DNA from: Lagopus muta
Taxonomy: Eukaryota; Chordata; Aves; Galliformes; Phasianidae
Reading direction: 5' to 3'
Length of the DNA stretch: 64,000 nucleotides
Assembly: GCF_023343835.1 (NCBI RefSeq)
Contig: NC_064439.1
Coordinates: 20,779,433-20,843,432, forward strand
In this document: one piece after another, positions 9,697-18,490 of the stretch
Position numbering within the stretch: position 1 is the first letter of the stretch
How the letters are laid out: each line of letters begins with the position of its first letter
Program-made: the position numbers and the translations under genes
Notes under the pieces: model-generated
Told to the model about the DNA's origin: nothing
What the model saw: the letters and a program-made list of their open reading frames with translations, nothing else
Databases searched by the model: none

Positions 9697-12600
9697 AGGA
9701 ATTAATCCCCTCTGGTAGCATGCTGTCCAATGCTTTGAGCTGGGGAGTGAAAGTACTTCATATTGATGGTAAATATCTTTGTTTGGTGAAGCATAACTTG
9801 AGCTAATAACACTGATTTCTTTAAACTTTTTGGAGTTCAAAGTATTAAAAATGATAACTTCAAACAAGCAAAAATAAATTCAGCTGAAATATAAATATAA
9901 CTTTCTCTTTGCCAGATGTTAAGCATTATATTGAACAAAAGAAGAAAGATCTCTACCTAATCAAAAGCACAGGCAGTTCTTTTAAAGATGTGGTAAGTGG
10001 GTTTTTGCCATTTGTGAAAGTTAATTTGATTAAATGAAAAAAGGTAGGCATATTAAATATGGCCTACTGTGGTGCATACAGATTTTATTTTAATTAAATC
10101 TTACTTCTGTTCTATTTTTCACTGACTAGTATGTTTTATGAATTAATTTTAAGACCGTAACCTCAGTGACATCATTCGTTTTTGCAGTCTATAAATAAAA
10201 GCTGCTTTAGGAAACAGGACTGTATTTATTTCCTGGTGAGCTTGATTTCTACATAATTTATCACAACTGTGTATCACAAGTTATGATTGTCATAGGGAGA
10301 CTCTCATGACTTAAAATCAAGTCTTAAGATAAAATGTGAAATAAAATTCCTGTGAATATTATACTTTTCCTCCTTTATTTTCCAACAGGGAAAACAAGTA
10401 ACCACTCAAAAGTCAAAAAGTAAGTATTTCAATATGTGTAGAGGTTTTGCTGAACTTTCTGAGTGCTTATAAATAGATAAGTATAAAACTGTCTTCTAAC
10501 TTGTAAGCCTAAGAAAGTTTCCTGAAACTCAGGAGTTTGTAAAGCATGTACATAATGAGTTGTAAAATAATGCCTGTCTGTCCAAGAACTTGAAAACTTG
10601 CTAAATGAAGCAGAGTATTTCTCTTTTAATTTTCTTTTTTTCCTCCTGTGAGCAGGTAGGCTGAAAAACCCATTTGTGAAGGTGGAGGATAGAAGTCGGT
10701 GAGTGTTCTGTGTGCTTTCAATGTAGTTCTCAAACTGAGAAATTCAGAAACATGTTGTACGTCCTGATGGGCTTGCTGACTTTAAAGCCAGACGGTTCCA
10801 TCTCTGTGTGGTCTGCATAATTATCAGTGTTTAGTCTTTGGATGAAGTGAAAGAGGAATTAGGGTGGTAGGGAGTGTTTGGGATGGGCAGTAGTGATGAA
10901 AAGTTAATGTGTAGCAATTTGTAGGTCAGGAGAGGGGGATCAGGAGAGATTTGGTTCATTTTGTTCTTTGAGCCGGATGAATTAAAAGGAGGAAGCCTTG
11001 AAACTTTAAACTTTGACATCTTGCCTGTTTTTTCTTAGATTCAGTTCATGTAGCCCAAAAGGCTAATAAAGCTTTCTATAGTAAATATTAGTAGTCCTAA
11101 CTCTTAACGTTCATCTTGGGAGACAGTAAGAAAAGTCATTATATCATAAAACATTCCTTGAAATCAGGCTGAATTTACAGTTCAGTGATTTATTACTTAA
11201 AAAACAAACAAAAACAAAAAAGTAACACAACTGTTAATCTAATTTCACTACTGTTGTAGCATAAGATCTGATGCTTCCAGACTTGACAATTTTTGTATTT
11301 TTCTGAGCTTGTAACTGATAGGATCTGGTTGTGTAACTCCTCAATGAGGAAAGAGGTTGTCAGAAGTTGGGAGAAAAATGAATTAAAACAACATGAGTGG
11401 GAATTTTGAATGTAGTCTTACTAGTGAGCTGGTAAGAGTAGGTGTGATAGATATGAGAGTAGTGGGGAGAGTAGGACAAATGCATTTTCAAGCACAAAAT
11501 ATATGAACGTGTGAATTTTATATTGGACTCCGAACACTGCAGCTAAATGATTATGTGAATTTTGTCATTACCTTTTTCAAACACTTTTAATACATGCAAG
11601 TGCTGGTGTGCTTGCTAGTTCTGTTATTTTCTTTGTATGTTTCTGTGCAGGAAAACTACTTCCATGAAAACTTAATGTTCAGTTTTAACATATTTTCAAT
11701 GATAAATTGGAAGCCTTTCAAAAAGAGAAAATTGATAAAATGAAAAAAAAAAAAAATTTGAGGTAGGAACCGCTATTTCTCAGGAGCACGGATCTACTTG
11801 CATCCAAATTGTTAACTGTATTGGTTGTGCAGATCTGCTCAACCTCCTGCACTACAGCCAACGTCGCTATGGAGTGTGCTTGACAGCTCTGAAAACTCAA
11901 GGCAGACTCTTTATTTTGAGGTGGTATTGAGGAAGGAAGGAATTACTTTCCCTAGGTTATTTATCTGCTTAGCATTTTTTCTGTACATTACATGTGGAAG
12001 AGAAGCTCGTTTCAAAGACCTTTTAACCTATTTATAGTTTGTAATGTAAACTGTTTGGTTGTTCTGATGCTTCTAATGCACCTGTTTTATCTTAATGCAG
12101 CTCCTACCGACCATTTTATCTGCAGTTACCAAGTTTTCCAGCTCTTAACTACTGTGTTCCAAAACCTTGTAGTCCATTTGAGGTCGATAAGAAGCATCCT
12201 TCTGGTCCAAAACAAACTCAGTCTAAGCAAAGGTTTGTTGATTACTCATTGTTGAGGTACATGCAGAGGAGAGAGAGATCCTCTAAAATAATTGTAAAGT
12301 AATTATTTTCTAAAAAGAATTCTTTTGCTTTTTTATATCTGTGATACTTAATACTAATTTCCGCATCTTGACTGTTGCATTTGCTACGCTGTAACTGTTG
12401 CTGTCTGTCTTTCTGTACCCTCTTTATCCTATCTTTAGTCCTTTTTTTGGACACACGGATGCATACATCCAAAAATGCAGCGCTCTCCTATCATTGTGGG
12501 TCAGCATAAGATATTTTTTTCCTTTCTACCACTGGTTTCTTCTTTGTCCACGTCTTGGATTCCATCCAGTAAGTATTTTATAGGCAGTAAATTTCTTAAG

Positions 12601-15600
12601 GCTTCCCGTGATGTTTGTCAGTAAAAAGCTGAAAAGAAGGCAGTTAATTGTTACAGGTGATATTCAGTTATAGTTCAAAATCATCATTGCTAAGGAGCAC
12701 ATCTGCCTTATATGCACAATTAAATTTATAGAAATTAGACATTGCAAATGTTGCTTCATTGCTTCAGAGATGAAAAATGGATACTTACTGCAGTTAGTTT
12801 ATCTTTCAGCAAGTGTTTATGTGATACGGGTTGACATTTGGGCTCTGAGTGCTCCAGTTGCTGTTAGAACATTTGATAAATCAACTTTATGATTTGAAAC
12901 AACTTTCAAATGTTGATTTTTGTTTTACTGGGGGAATTTGGTGTCCTTAACTTCTTTTTTCTAGCATGTGTGGAGACTATAAATGTTTGACTTTGAGAAC
13001 TGATTCATAGCAGAGACTAAAATATTTAGATGAGAGGCAGCTTTGATTTACTTGAAACTTTCTGTGTCTGGTAACTTTTGCTGCTGTTCTGTCCTTTGGA
13101 TCTAAAACTTATTTAGGTTTGACACTTGTTTTCTCTATGAATAGGTTCTGTGTTGTCCAGTTCTGTGTTGTTCTGTTGTATTTTGTCCAGTCTAAGCTAT
13201 TATTAGACTTCTGGAGCTTTTCAGGTGCTGTTACAATGATAAATGAACATAGCAACATAGTGCAGTAACCTTTGCAATAAGGAGGGTATTTCTGATGCTG
13301 TCTCTTCAAAGGGGCCTTAGGATAGCCTGTTCTCTTTAAACCACTTTCTAAAATGAAGATTACAATAGTCTTTTCATGTGTATAGATTAAGAAATATGAG
13401 GCATTAGTTTTAAACTTCAGGAATTGGGTTCAAGGTAATACTTCTCATTAATCTTTCAATCTGGCACATGCCAGAGATGTTTAGGTGGAGTTTTATTTAT
13501 TTCATAGCCAGCAGGTGAAGGTGGTGACTGTCATTTTTTTTTAAGAAGGAAAAGGTGAGAATGCCTGCTTGTTTTATCTTTATCTGAAAGAGTAGAATGT
13601 TGAAGATGATGTCAATTTCACTTGCTTTACGTGCAGAAGCATTGCAATCATTCACACTTCAGATAATAAATTCTGTCTCTTTTATCTTGTGGCGTGCAAG
13701 CCTTAGTGGCTCTTAGTGATTTTACATTTCTAAGGGAAGAGGTGAAAAGGCTACTGCAGTATTAAAAGTAGACTCTAGAATCTGAACAAATGCTTGATTG
13801 GTCTTTATATAAAACATCTATGCAGATTCTTGGTGGAGTCTGACAGTACGACTCTTTGTCTAGGTGGGGAGGTGGCACTATTCTCTTGAAGTAAAATGAA
13901 AGTAGGAACTGATGATTTTGCTTTACTGTAGGGTAGCTTAGTGAATGGCAACAAGCAGTAGCTCTGTCCAGATGAGGACTCTGAAGGTCATGGAACAGAT
14001 ATTGAAAACCTCTTTGTGGTTTAATCTTCTGGAAGAACTTATGGTTCATTTCCTCGTATTTCAAGGTACATTTCTTGTACCTTGAAAAAGAAGAGGAATC
14101 GTACTTGATCAACATGTTCAAAAGCTGCATGTAACCAATAAATAGGACAATTCTTTACCTTTTATCAAAGAACGAAAGATCATTTATTATACCATATTTT
14201 TTCTGCATCAAAAATATTGACAGAAGATGAAATGCTAGAAGACTTTTTTTTCCCCTAGTTTTGATTTTATCAGCTATGCAAAGAAATTTCAACAAATCCT
14301 TTGATTTGACAAATGAGATTTGTTTTATAAGTTCAGCATTGCTTAATCTGAGTCAATGATAGTAGGAAATCTTACGAATCTGAATGTTTTGTTATTGCTT
14401 TTTGAGTGCATTAATTTCTATTCTATTTTTCCTAAGCATTTACTAGGGTGGTTTAAGTAGTCTGAGAAGAAATGAAGATGTTCTCTTAAATGATGTGAAT
14501 GAAAATGAACATTTTGTAGGAGGCATGTATAGAACTCACCTCGTATGTAACAGTCATTAATTTTATTTTGTTTCTGCTAACAGAAAAGATATAAACAGTG
14601 ACAAGGACTGCAGAACTCCTGTTCAGCTTCATCAGAAGGACAAAAAAAGGAGAGGATATTGTGAATGCTGTGGGAAGAAATATGAAGATCTACAAACTGT
14701 ATGTGTGAAACATGAAATACATTGTTTTCAAGCAGTCTTAAAACAGAATTGGCAATGATTTCTATTTGCTGTTTTAATTCTTTTTTTTTTTTTTTTTTAA
14801 TTTAAAATGTCTCAGTGTATTTTCTAAATAGTAGCAATTTTTTTTCTTTGTCTGTTTCAATTCTTTGCTTCTGGGTATGGTGGCTGAAAGCATTAATGGC
14901 TCTTGTCTCAGAGACACTGACTGTAAGATCACCTATTTAGTGGACAAAGGGAATATGTTTGTAGTTTTCCTGGATATTAGCATGGCTGCTTATGCTATTC
15001 TTCATAATTTTGAATGTTTTGTCCAATTATGAGACAAACAAGTATGCATTGCACTGGGTGAAGAACAGGCTCAAAGAATTGTAGTGAATGGGACTGCAGC
15101 TGGTGGCAGGTGAGGTGCTGGTTGGCAGTTGGCTCTGTGCACCAGCTGTGTGCCCCATCAGCAGGGAGAGTAAACTGCACTTTGGGATGCGTTAAACACA
15201 GCATAGCCAGATGGCAAAAGTGATTATTCTCCTATATCTAATACTAATGCGGCTTCACCTGGAAAACTTTGTGCAGTTCCCCACAGTTTAAAAAGGCTAT
15301 TAAGACCCAAAGAGGGGCAACAAAGCTGGTTAAAAGAGCTAGATGCAATGAGGAGAATGCTAAGTTTGTGAAGCTTGGAGAAAAGGAGGTTGAGGAATGA
15401 CCTTATTACTGCCTTCAGCTTCCTGGAGATGAGAGGTAGAGAAAAGGCAAGCACCTCTCTCCCTGGTATCTAGTGATAGAATGTGTAGCGGTGGCTCAAA
15501 GGTGTCACGGGGAGTGTTCAGAGTTGACATTAGGGGAAAAAAAAAAAAAAACATTTATTTTTTTAACCAAATGTGCAATTGGGCACTTGAACAGGCTTCT

Positions 15601-17811
15601 CAGGGAGGTAGTTGATGCCTTGTGTCTGTCTATGATTAAGTGGCGTTCGGATAATGCTCTTAATGATATTCTTTAACTTTGGGTTAGCCTTGGTGTAGTC
15701 TGACAGTTGGACTCAATGATCTTTGCAAGTCCCTTCAAAATGAAACTATCCTATTCTAGCAGCAATAAACTATCAATGTGTACTTACTGCTCCATATTGG
15801 TTTGTATATTCATATTTGTAGCATTACTTTTATTTCATGATTACCTTTTTAATTCCAGCATCTTGAAAGTGAACAGCACCAGAAATTTGCACAAAGCACA
15901 CAGTATCAAGTTGTTGATGATATAATCTCCAAGTTTGTTTATGAGTTTGTTGAATACAGGGATGATGAAAAAAACATGAAAAGGTAAGTTGCATGTCCTT
16001 AATTTTCAAACATCTGTGAGTTAAGGCATTAAATATGAAGATGCTTCAGTTATGAAATTCTGAACCTAATATGGAACAAGTTCATGTTTTTGAGTCTGAT
16101 AATCATCACTGGAACTTGCAGTAGTTCCAGAAATAAAAAGGAAGAAACGGTACACATGGTATTGCAGGAATATGAGGCTAAAGAGACTTTCCAGGAGTTG
16201 TTCCATCTATCTGCAACCTTCAGAAATGCAAGTTGTCAACTATTCTAAAATATAGCTTATGGAAGGACAGCAGTGTCTGGATGTCTTGCTCTAAAAGCTT
16301 TTTGATGTTCTTAGTAGCCTAAGATAAACAAGTAATAACCTCCTCGGTCAATCTTTAACAAGGAGATCCAGATTTGTCAACAATCTATAATATCTTGAGG
16401 GGAAAAAAAACATAATTGTGCTAAGCTTGTGTCTATATGCAGTAGTATATTCACAGGTATTTGTCATTACATCATATTCATTAACTTTTGTTCTCAGTAG
16501 CGTTGTGATTGAGACTTACTGAAATGCTGGACTGCTTACCTATATTCATGAGCTGTAGAAATCAATAGTAAAAGATGGAACTCAAATACAAAGTACTACG
16601 TTCCAGCAGAAATAATGTTTCTACCCTTACTTTCCTTTGAAAAAATTGCTTTGTCAGTTTAGTTGCTTTTCTAGATGTTTGCATAATGAATTATGTTACT
16701 TTCTTTCAACGGTTTGATTGTTAATCATCCTGAACAATTTAATTGTAGGATAAAATGTAGTACAGGATATTTTTCTCCTATTATTGGAACGATAACACGA
16801 CCAGATGAGCTGAAAGAACGGCTGAAAAGGCAACGCGTTTCATTGAGAACTTACTCGTGGAAAGATACTACAATGCAGGCACTCAAACTGGATCGTCAGC
16901 CTGCAGAAATACAACCAAATTCCATGTTGGTGCCTACCCCTATTTCTGCATCTCTGTGTTCAATTCTTTACTGTCATCTGTCTCAACCTCCAGAAGTAAA
17001 AAGTAAATTCAGAAATAATGGTGGAAACACAAGAACTAATTGCTTCTGTGCCACAAAGCTAGGACAGTCTGTGATGGTGCCAAATTTCATACAACCACTT
17101 CCTCAGAAAGATGGTAAATCATACATGGAGAACTTGTGTCAAGATTATGAGCCATTCAGTAAAGAAGTACTTGAACCAGAAGTAAATAAAAAGAATTTAC
17201 AGCGTTTTCAGGAAGGTGTGTGTACTTTATGTTCTCATGCTCAAGTTACAGATCTTAGTGAAAAAGACAAAAACTTAGCACAGCCTAAACGAAAATTGAA
17301 TCCTGCCGTAGTTCTACCTGCAAAATGTTTGAAAAAAATGGATGCCAGTCCTACATTTGTCGAGGAACATCGTGATTTATGTGATAATCATCAACAGATG
17401 CAGCACAATGTAGTTCTGGAGGCTGAGGTATCCGAGTCTGCTATAAACAAAGAACTTAATGAATTGGCTGCCAACGCTGCACACTGCTCACCATCTGGAA
17501 AGCTGCACAGGAAAGTAAAGCTTTGCTTAGGAAGAAATAGAAAAGAAAACCGGAAGCAGAATATAGAGTTATGTGTGAAGTATGCAGATGGACTGTCTGT
17601 CCCCAGAGAGCAAAGGGATTGCAGCTCACCTGTGCAGGCCCTACTGGAATTGTTTCAGACAAGTGAAATAAAGTCTGAATTTAGGGGTTTTTCAGTTTAC
17701 ACTGATCATGAAGATTCGACTGGCACAGAAGATGTATGGGAAGGGCAGAACACAAATGTTGTTAGTTTGCTATTTTCCTCTTCATCCTCTTCCCCGTTTA
17801 TTGGATTTTAA
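3334..17811 (+). CDS. DBF4: DBF4, activator subunit of CDC7 S-phase kinase (12 coding exons)
   Basis: DBF4 binds and activates CDC7 in the nucleus; the kinase (DDK) phosphorylates MCM2-7 to fire replication origins. Coding exons: 3334-3379, 5818-5996, 8021-8215, 9044-9094, 9699-9768, 9916-9992, 10389-10419, 10656-10698, 12101-12232, 14584-14698, 15859-15983 and 16749-17811. They sum to 2127 nt: 708 codons plus TAA, against about 674 in human. All introns are GT-AG and phases agree throughout. Visible domains: motif N/BRCT at about 45-190, with PLTGKVFYLDIPS and later LSWGVKVLHIDD; motif M at about 218-260, with NPFVKVED and YRPFYLQL; motif C at 299-320, a zinc finger with C301, C304, H314 and H320. 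The C-terminal tail keeps a GRNRKEN block and LLELFQTSE. The start is chosen for its A at -3 and the matching phase. Expression is probably cell-cycle dependent through the E2F-type boxes. The family assignment is very secure. Confidence 0.95.
3380..5817 (+). other. DBF4: DBF4 intron 1
   Basis: The left end is CpG-rich up to about 3660, then the sequence becomes AT-rich with T-runs near 4675-4686 and 4719-4734. It contains one CR1 copy (4891-5228) and an A/CAAA-rich stretch near 5630-5670. No coding exon is visible. Confidence 0.8.
4891..5228 (+). mobile_element. CR1 retrotransposon 3' fragment
   Basis: This is the 3' part of a CR1 element: GCTTTAAAC..GAGGGTAGATTTAGA, then CTGTGGATGCC, GCATTCAAGGCCAGGCTGGA and CTTCCAACTCAAGCC, ending in repeated GATTC(A/T)-type octamers at about 5210-5228. 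It is in DBF4 intron 1 in the sense orientation. There is no intact ORF. Confidence 0.92.
5818..5996 (+). CDS. DBF4: DBF4 exon 2 (start of motif N/BRCT)
   Basis: Enters in phase 1 after TTTGGCAG and ends in phase 0 at GGAGGG|GTAAGT. It encodes a Lys/Glu-rich linker, then GKVFYLDIPS and ELGG, the beginning of the DBF4 BRCT-like motif N. The acceptor is a CAGCAG tandem: starting at 5821 instead of 5818 also keeps frame and changes a Pro-Asp junction to a single His. Confidence 0.92.
5997..8020 (+). other. DBF4: DBF4 intron 2
   Basis: AT-rich. It holds a triplicated GGCTACTTA-type motif at about 6477-6510 and an old CR1 scrap near 7188-7262. Open frames at 6128-6310 and 7555-7806 show no family motif. 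Confidence 0.8.
7188..7262 (+). mobile_element. Old CR1 scrap
   Basis: The segment CTGCCTGGAGAGGTGCTGGG followed by TGAAGATGCTCAAAGCCAG matches the CR1 3' region that usually reads as a GCCCAGAGAGGTGCTGGAG-like block. It is short and heavily diverged. Confidence 0.45.
8021..8215 (+). CDS. DBF4: DBF4 exon 3 (motif N/BRCT)
   Basis: 65 codons, phase 0 on both sides, after TTTATTTAG and before GTAAGT. It encodes RVESFLSKDISYLVSSKKEA and ISPVPSPES, hallmark blocks of vertebrate DBF4, and ends in a Ser/Asn-rich linker. Confidence 0.97.
8216..9043 (+). other. DBF4: DBF4 intron 3
   Basis: It contains an open antisense frame at 8400-8771 (123 codons, minus strand) with no motif I recognise and no visible promoter or splice structure. 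No repeat family is obvious here. Confidence 0.8.
9044..9094 (+). CDS. DBF4: DBF4 exon 4
   Basis: A 17-codon exon (VRLSRGKSLAEKAIREQ), phase 0 on both sides, following AATATAG and ending at CAG|GTAAGC. It matches the short linker exon inside the DBF4 motif N region. Confidence 0.92.
9095..9698 (+). other. DBF4: DBF4 intron 4
   Basis: AT-rich, ending in an uninterrupted 38-T run at 9655-9692 that directly precedes the AAACAG acceptor. No other feature is seen. Confidence 0.8.
9655..9692 (+). repeat. 38-nt T homopolymer at the exon 5 acceptor
   Basis: An unbroken run of 38 T ends six bases before DBF4 exon 5. It forms the polypyrimidine tract of that acceptor. Homopolymers this long are usually length-variable. 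Confidence 0.95.
9699..9768 (+). CDS. DBF4: DBF4 exon 5 (end of motif N/BRCT)
   Basis: Phase 0 in, phase 1 out. It encodes ELIPSGSMLSNALSWGVKV and HID, the SWG-containing last helix of the BRCT-like fold, strongly conserved in the family. Confidence 0.96.
9916..9992 (+). CDS. DBF4: DBF4 exon 6
   Basis: Phase 1 in, phase 0 out, after TTTGCCAG and before GTAAGT. It encodes DVKHYIEQKKKDLYLIKS, the basic helix that follows the BRCT fold in vertebrate DBF4. Confidence 0.94.
9993..10388 (+). other. DBF4: DBF4 intron 6
   Basis: A short AT-rich intron; nothing notable is seen. Confidence 0.8.
10389..10419 (+). CDS. DBF4: DBF4 exon 7 (31-nt micro-exon)
   Basis: A 31-nt exon (GKQVTTQKSK plus one base) between CCAACAG and GTAAGT, phase 0 in and phase 1 out. 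It is supported by the phases of its neighbours and by the similar GK..G..QK linker in human DBF4. Skipping it would shift the frame. Confidence 0.82.
10656..10698 (+). CDS. DBF4: DBF4 exon 8 (motif M begins)
   Basis: A 43-nt exon, phase 1 in and phase 2 out, between TGAGCAG and GTGAGT. It encodes RLKNPFVKVEDRS, the diagnostic beginning of motif M, which contacts CDC7. Confidence 0.94.
10699..12100 (+). other. DBF4: DBF4 intron 8
   Basis: AT-rich with short A-runs near 11210-11222 and 11743-11757. The open frames here show no family motif and no repeat is recognised. Confidence 0.8.
12101..12232 (+). CDS. DBF4: DBF4 exon 9 (motif M)
   Basis: Phase 2 in, phase 2 out, after TTAATGCAG. It encodes SYRPFYLQLPSFPALNYC and CSPFEVDKKHPSGPKQTQ, the body of motif M. 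The donor is a weak-looking AAAG|GTTTGT, but the phase to exon 10 is right. Confidence 0.95.
12233..14583 (+). other. DBF4: DBF4 intron 9
   Basis: The longest intron in the second half of DBF4 after intron 1. It is AT-rich. A local repeat of TTCTGTGTTGT(C/T) lies near 13143-13175. The antisense frame at 13762-14130 has no recognised motif. Confidence 0.8.
14584..14698 (+). CDS. DBF4: DBF4 exon 10 (first half of motif C zinc finger)
   Basis: Phase 2 in, phase 0 out, between CTAACAG and GTATGT. It encodes a basic stretch, then GYCECCGKKYEDLQT, which supplies the two zinc-binding cysteines C301 and C304. Confidence 0.96.
14699..15858 (+). other. DBF4: DBF4 intron 10
   Basis: Most of this intron (about 14925-15759) is one old CR1 copy. 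A T-run lies at about 14782-14799 and an A-run at 15537-15551. No exon is seen. Confidence 0.8.
14925..15759 (+). mobile_element. Old CR1 retrotransposon copy
   Basis: The order of blocks fits CR1: a GTGGACAAAGGGAATATG-like ORF2 segment, CAGGCTCAAAGAATTGTAGTGAATGG-like text, AGAGGGGCAACAAAGCTGG, GGAATGACCTTATT, a GGGCACTTGAACAGGCTTCTC segment and a final CAATGATCTTTGCAAGTCCCTTC. It is heavily diverged with frameshifts, hence an older subfamily. It lies in DBF4 intron 10 in the sense orientation. Confidence 0.75.
15859..15983 (+). CDS. DBF4: DBF4 exon 11 (second half of motif C)
   Basis: Phase 0 in, phase 2 out, after AATTCCAG and before GTAAGT. It begins HLESEQHQKFAQ, giving the zinc ligands H314 and H320, and continues with YQVVDDIISKF, the conserved helix that follows the finger. 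Confidence 0.96.
15984..16748 (+). other. DBF4: DBF4 intron 11
   Basis: AT-rich with an A-run at about 16403-16411. Nothing else is seen. Confidence 0.8.
16749..17811 (+). CDS. DBF4: DBF4 exon 12 (C-terminal half, stop codon)
   Basis: A single 1063-nt last exon encodes residues 355-708 and ends at TAA (17809-17811). The central part is low in conservation, Ser/Gln/Lys-rich and probably disordered. The conserved tail includes HRKVK, a GRNRKEN block (KEN at 620-622), SSPVQALLELFQTSE and a Ser-rich end in FIGF. Similar tail blocks occur in human DBF4. Confidence 0.94.
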
Positions 17812-17840
17812 TGCTGCTTTATTTAATACAGTGTTTTTCA

Positions 17841-17846
17841 AATAAA
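17841..17846 (+). terminator. DBF4: DBF4 proximal poly(A) signal AATAAA
   Basis: A canonical hexamer 30 nt after the stop codon, followed by T-rich sequence. Use of this site would give a 3'UTR of only about 50-60 nt. Confidence 0.55.
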
Positions 17847-17951
17847 TTTGCAGATTTAATATTTTATTCATGGAAATATTCTTTTGTTATGTACAGATGA
17901 ATTAATTTTCAAGGTTTTTTTAATGCAAAAACTTCTGTATGTGTATATGTG

Positions 17952-17957
17952 AATAAA
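17952..17957 (+). terminator. DBF4: DBF4 distal poly(A) signal AATAAA
   Basis: A second canonical hexamer, preceded by TGTATGTGTATATG (UGUA-type elements bound by CFIm) and followed by a T-rich stretch. Its context is stronger than the proximal one. It would give a 3'UTR of about 160 nt. Confidence 0.65.
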
Positions 17958-18461
17958 ACTTGCTAAGAGTTTTCTTTTTCTTAAAAGCTGCTGCTTTATT
18001 ACAGCTAGTAAAGGTGACCACAGGATTTTTGCTAGCCAAAATCAGTGAGCATTATGTAGATGCTTTTGGATGGTGTATTTTCTAAAATCATTGACTGGGC
18101 ACACTGAACACAGTACATTCTAAATAACCACATTATAAATTATTGGATGGTTCACTGTAAATAAGACAGTCCGTTACTTGTGGGCCTCTCATGATTTGTG
18201 GAGGTTTGTTTGTTTCTCATATTCCTTCTGTTACTACTTTACAAGGGAATGCAGGAAAAAGAAAAAAAGGGAGGGGGGAAGTCACTTGCTTTACAAAAAT
18301 CTCTTCTGCTGTTTTAGGTAGGGAGTTTATGCAGTCACAAAGAAATAACATCAGGAAAGCATGCACTGAGTTCTTCAGCTGCTCTGCCATGACTTATTTT
18401 TAGATTAAAAGTAGATGTAGTGTGTATTTCAGCCAATGAGAAGCAGTAGATGTATGACTTT

Positions 18462-18490
18462 AAAAAAAAAAAAAAGCAAAAAAAAAAAGC
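18462..18490 (+). repeat. A-rich low-complexity stretch
   Basis: Two A-runs separated by GC at 18462-18488. It could be a worn retroposon tail, but no attached element is recognisable. Confidence 0.6.
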
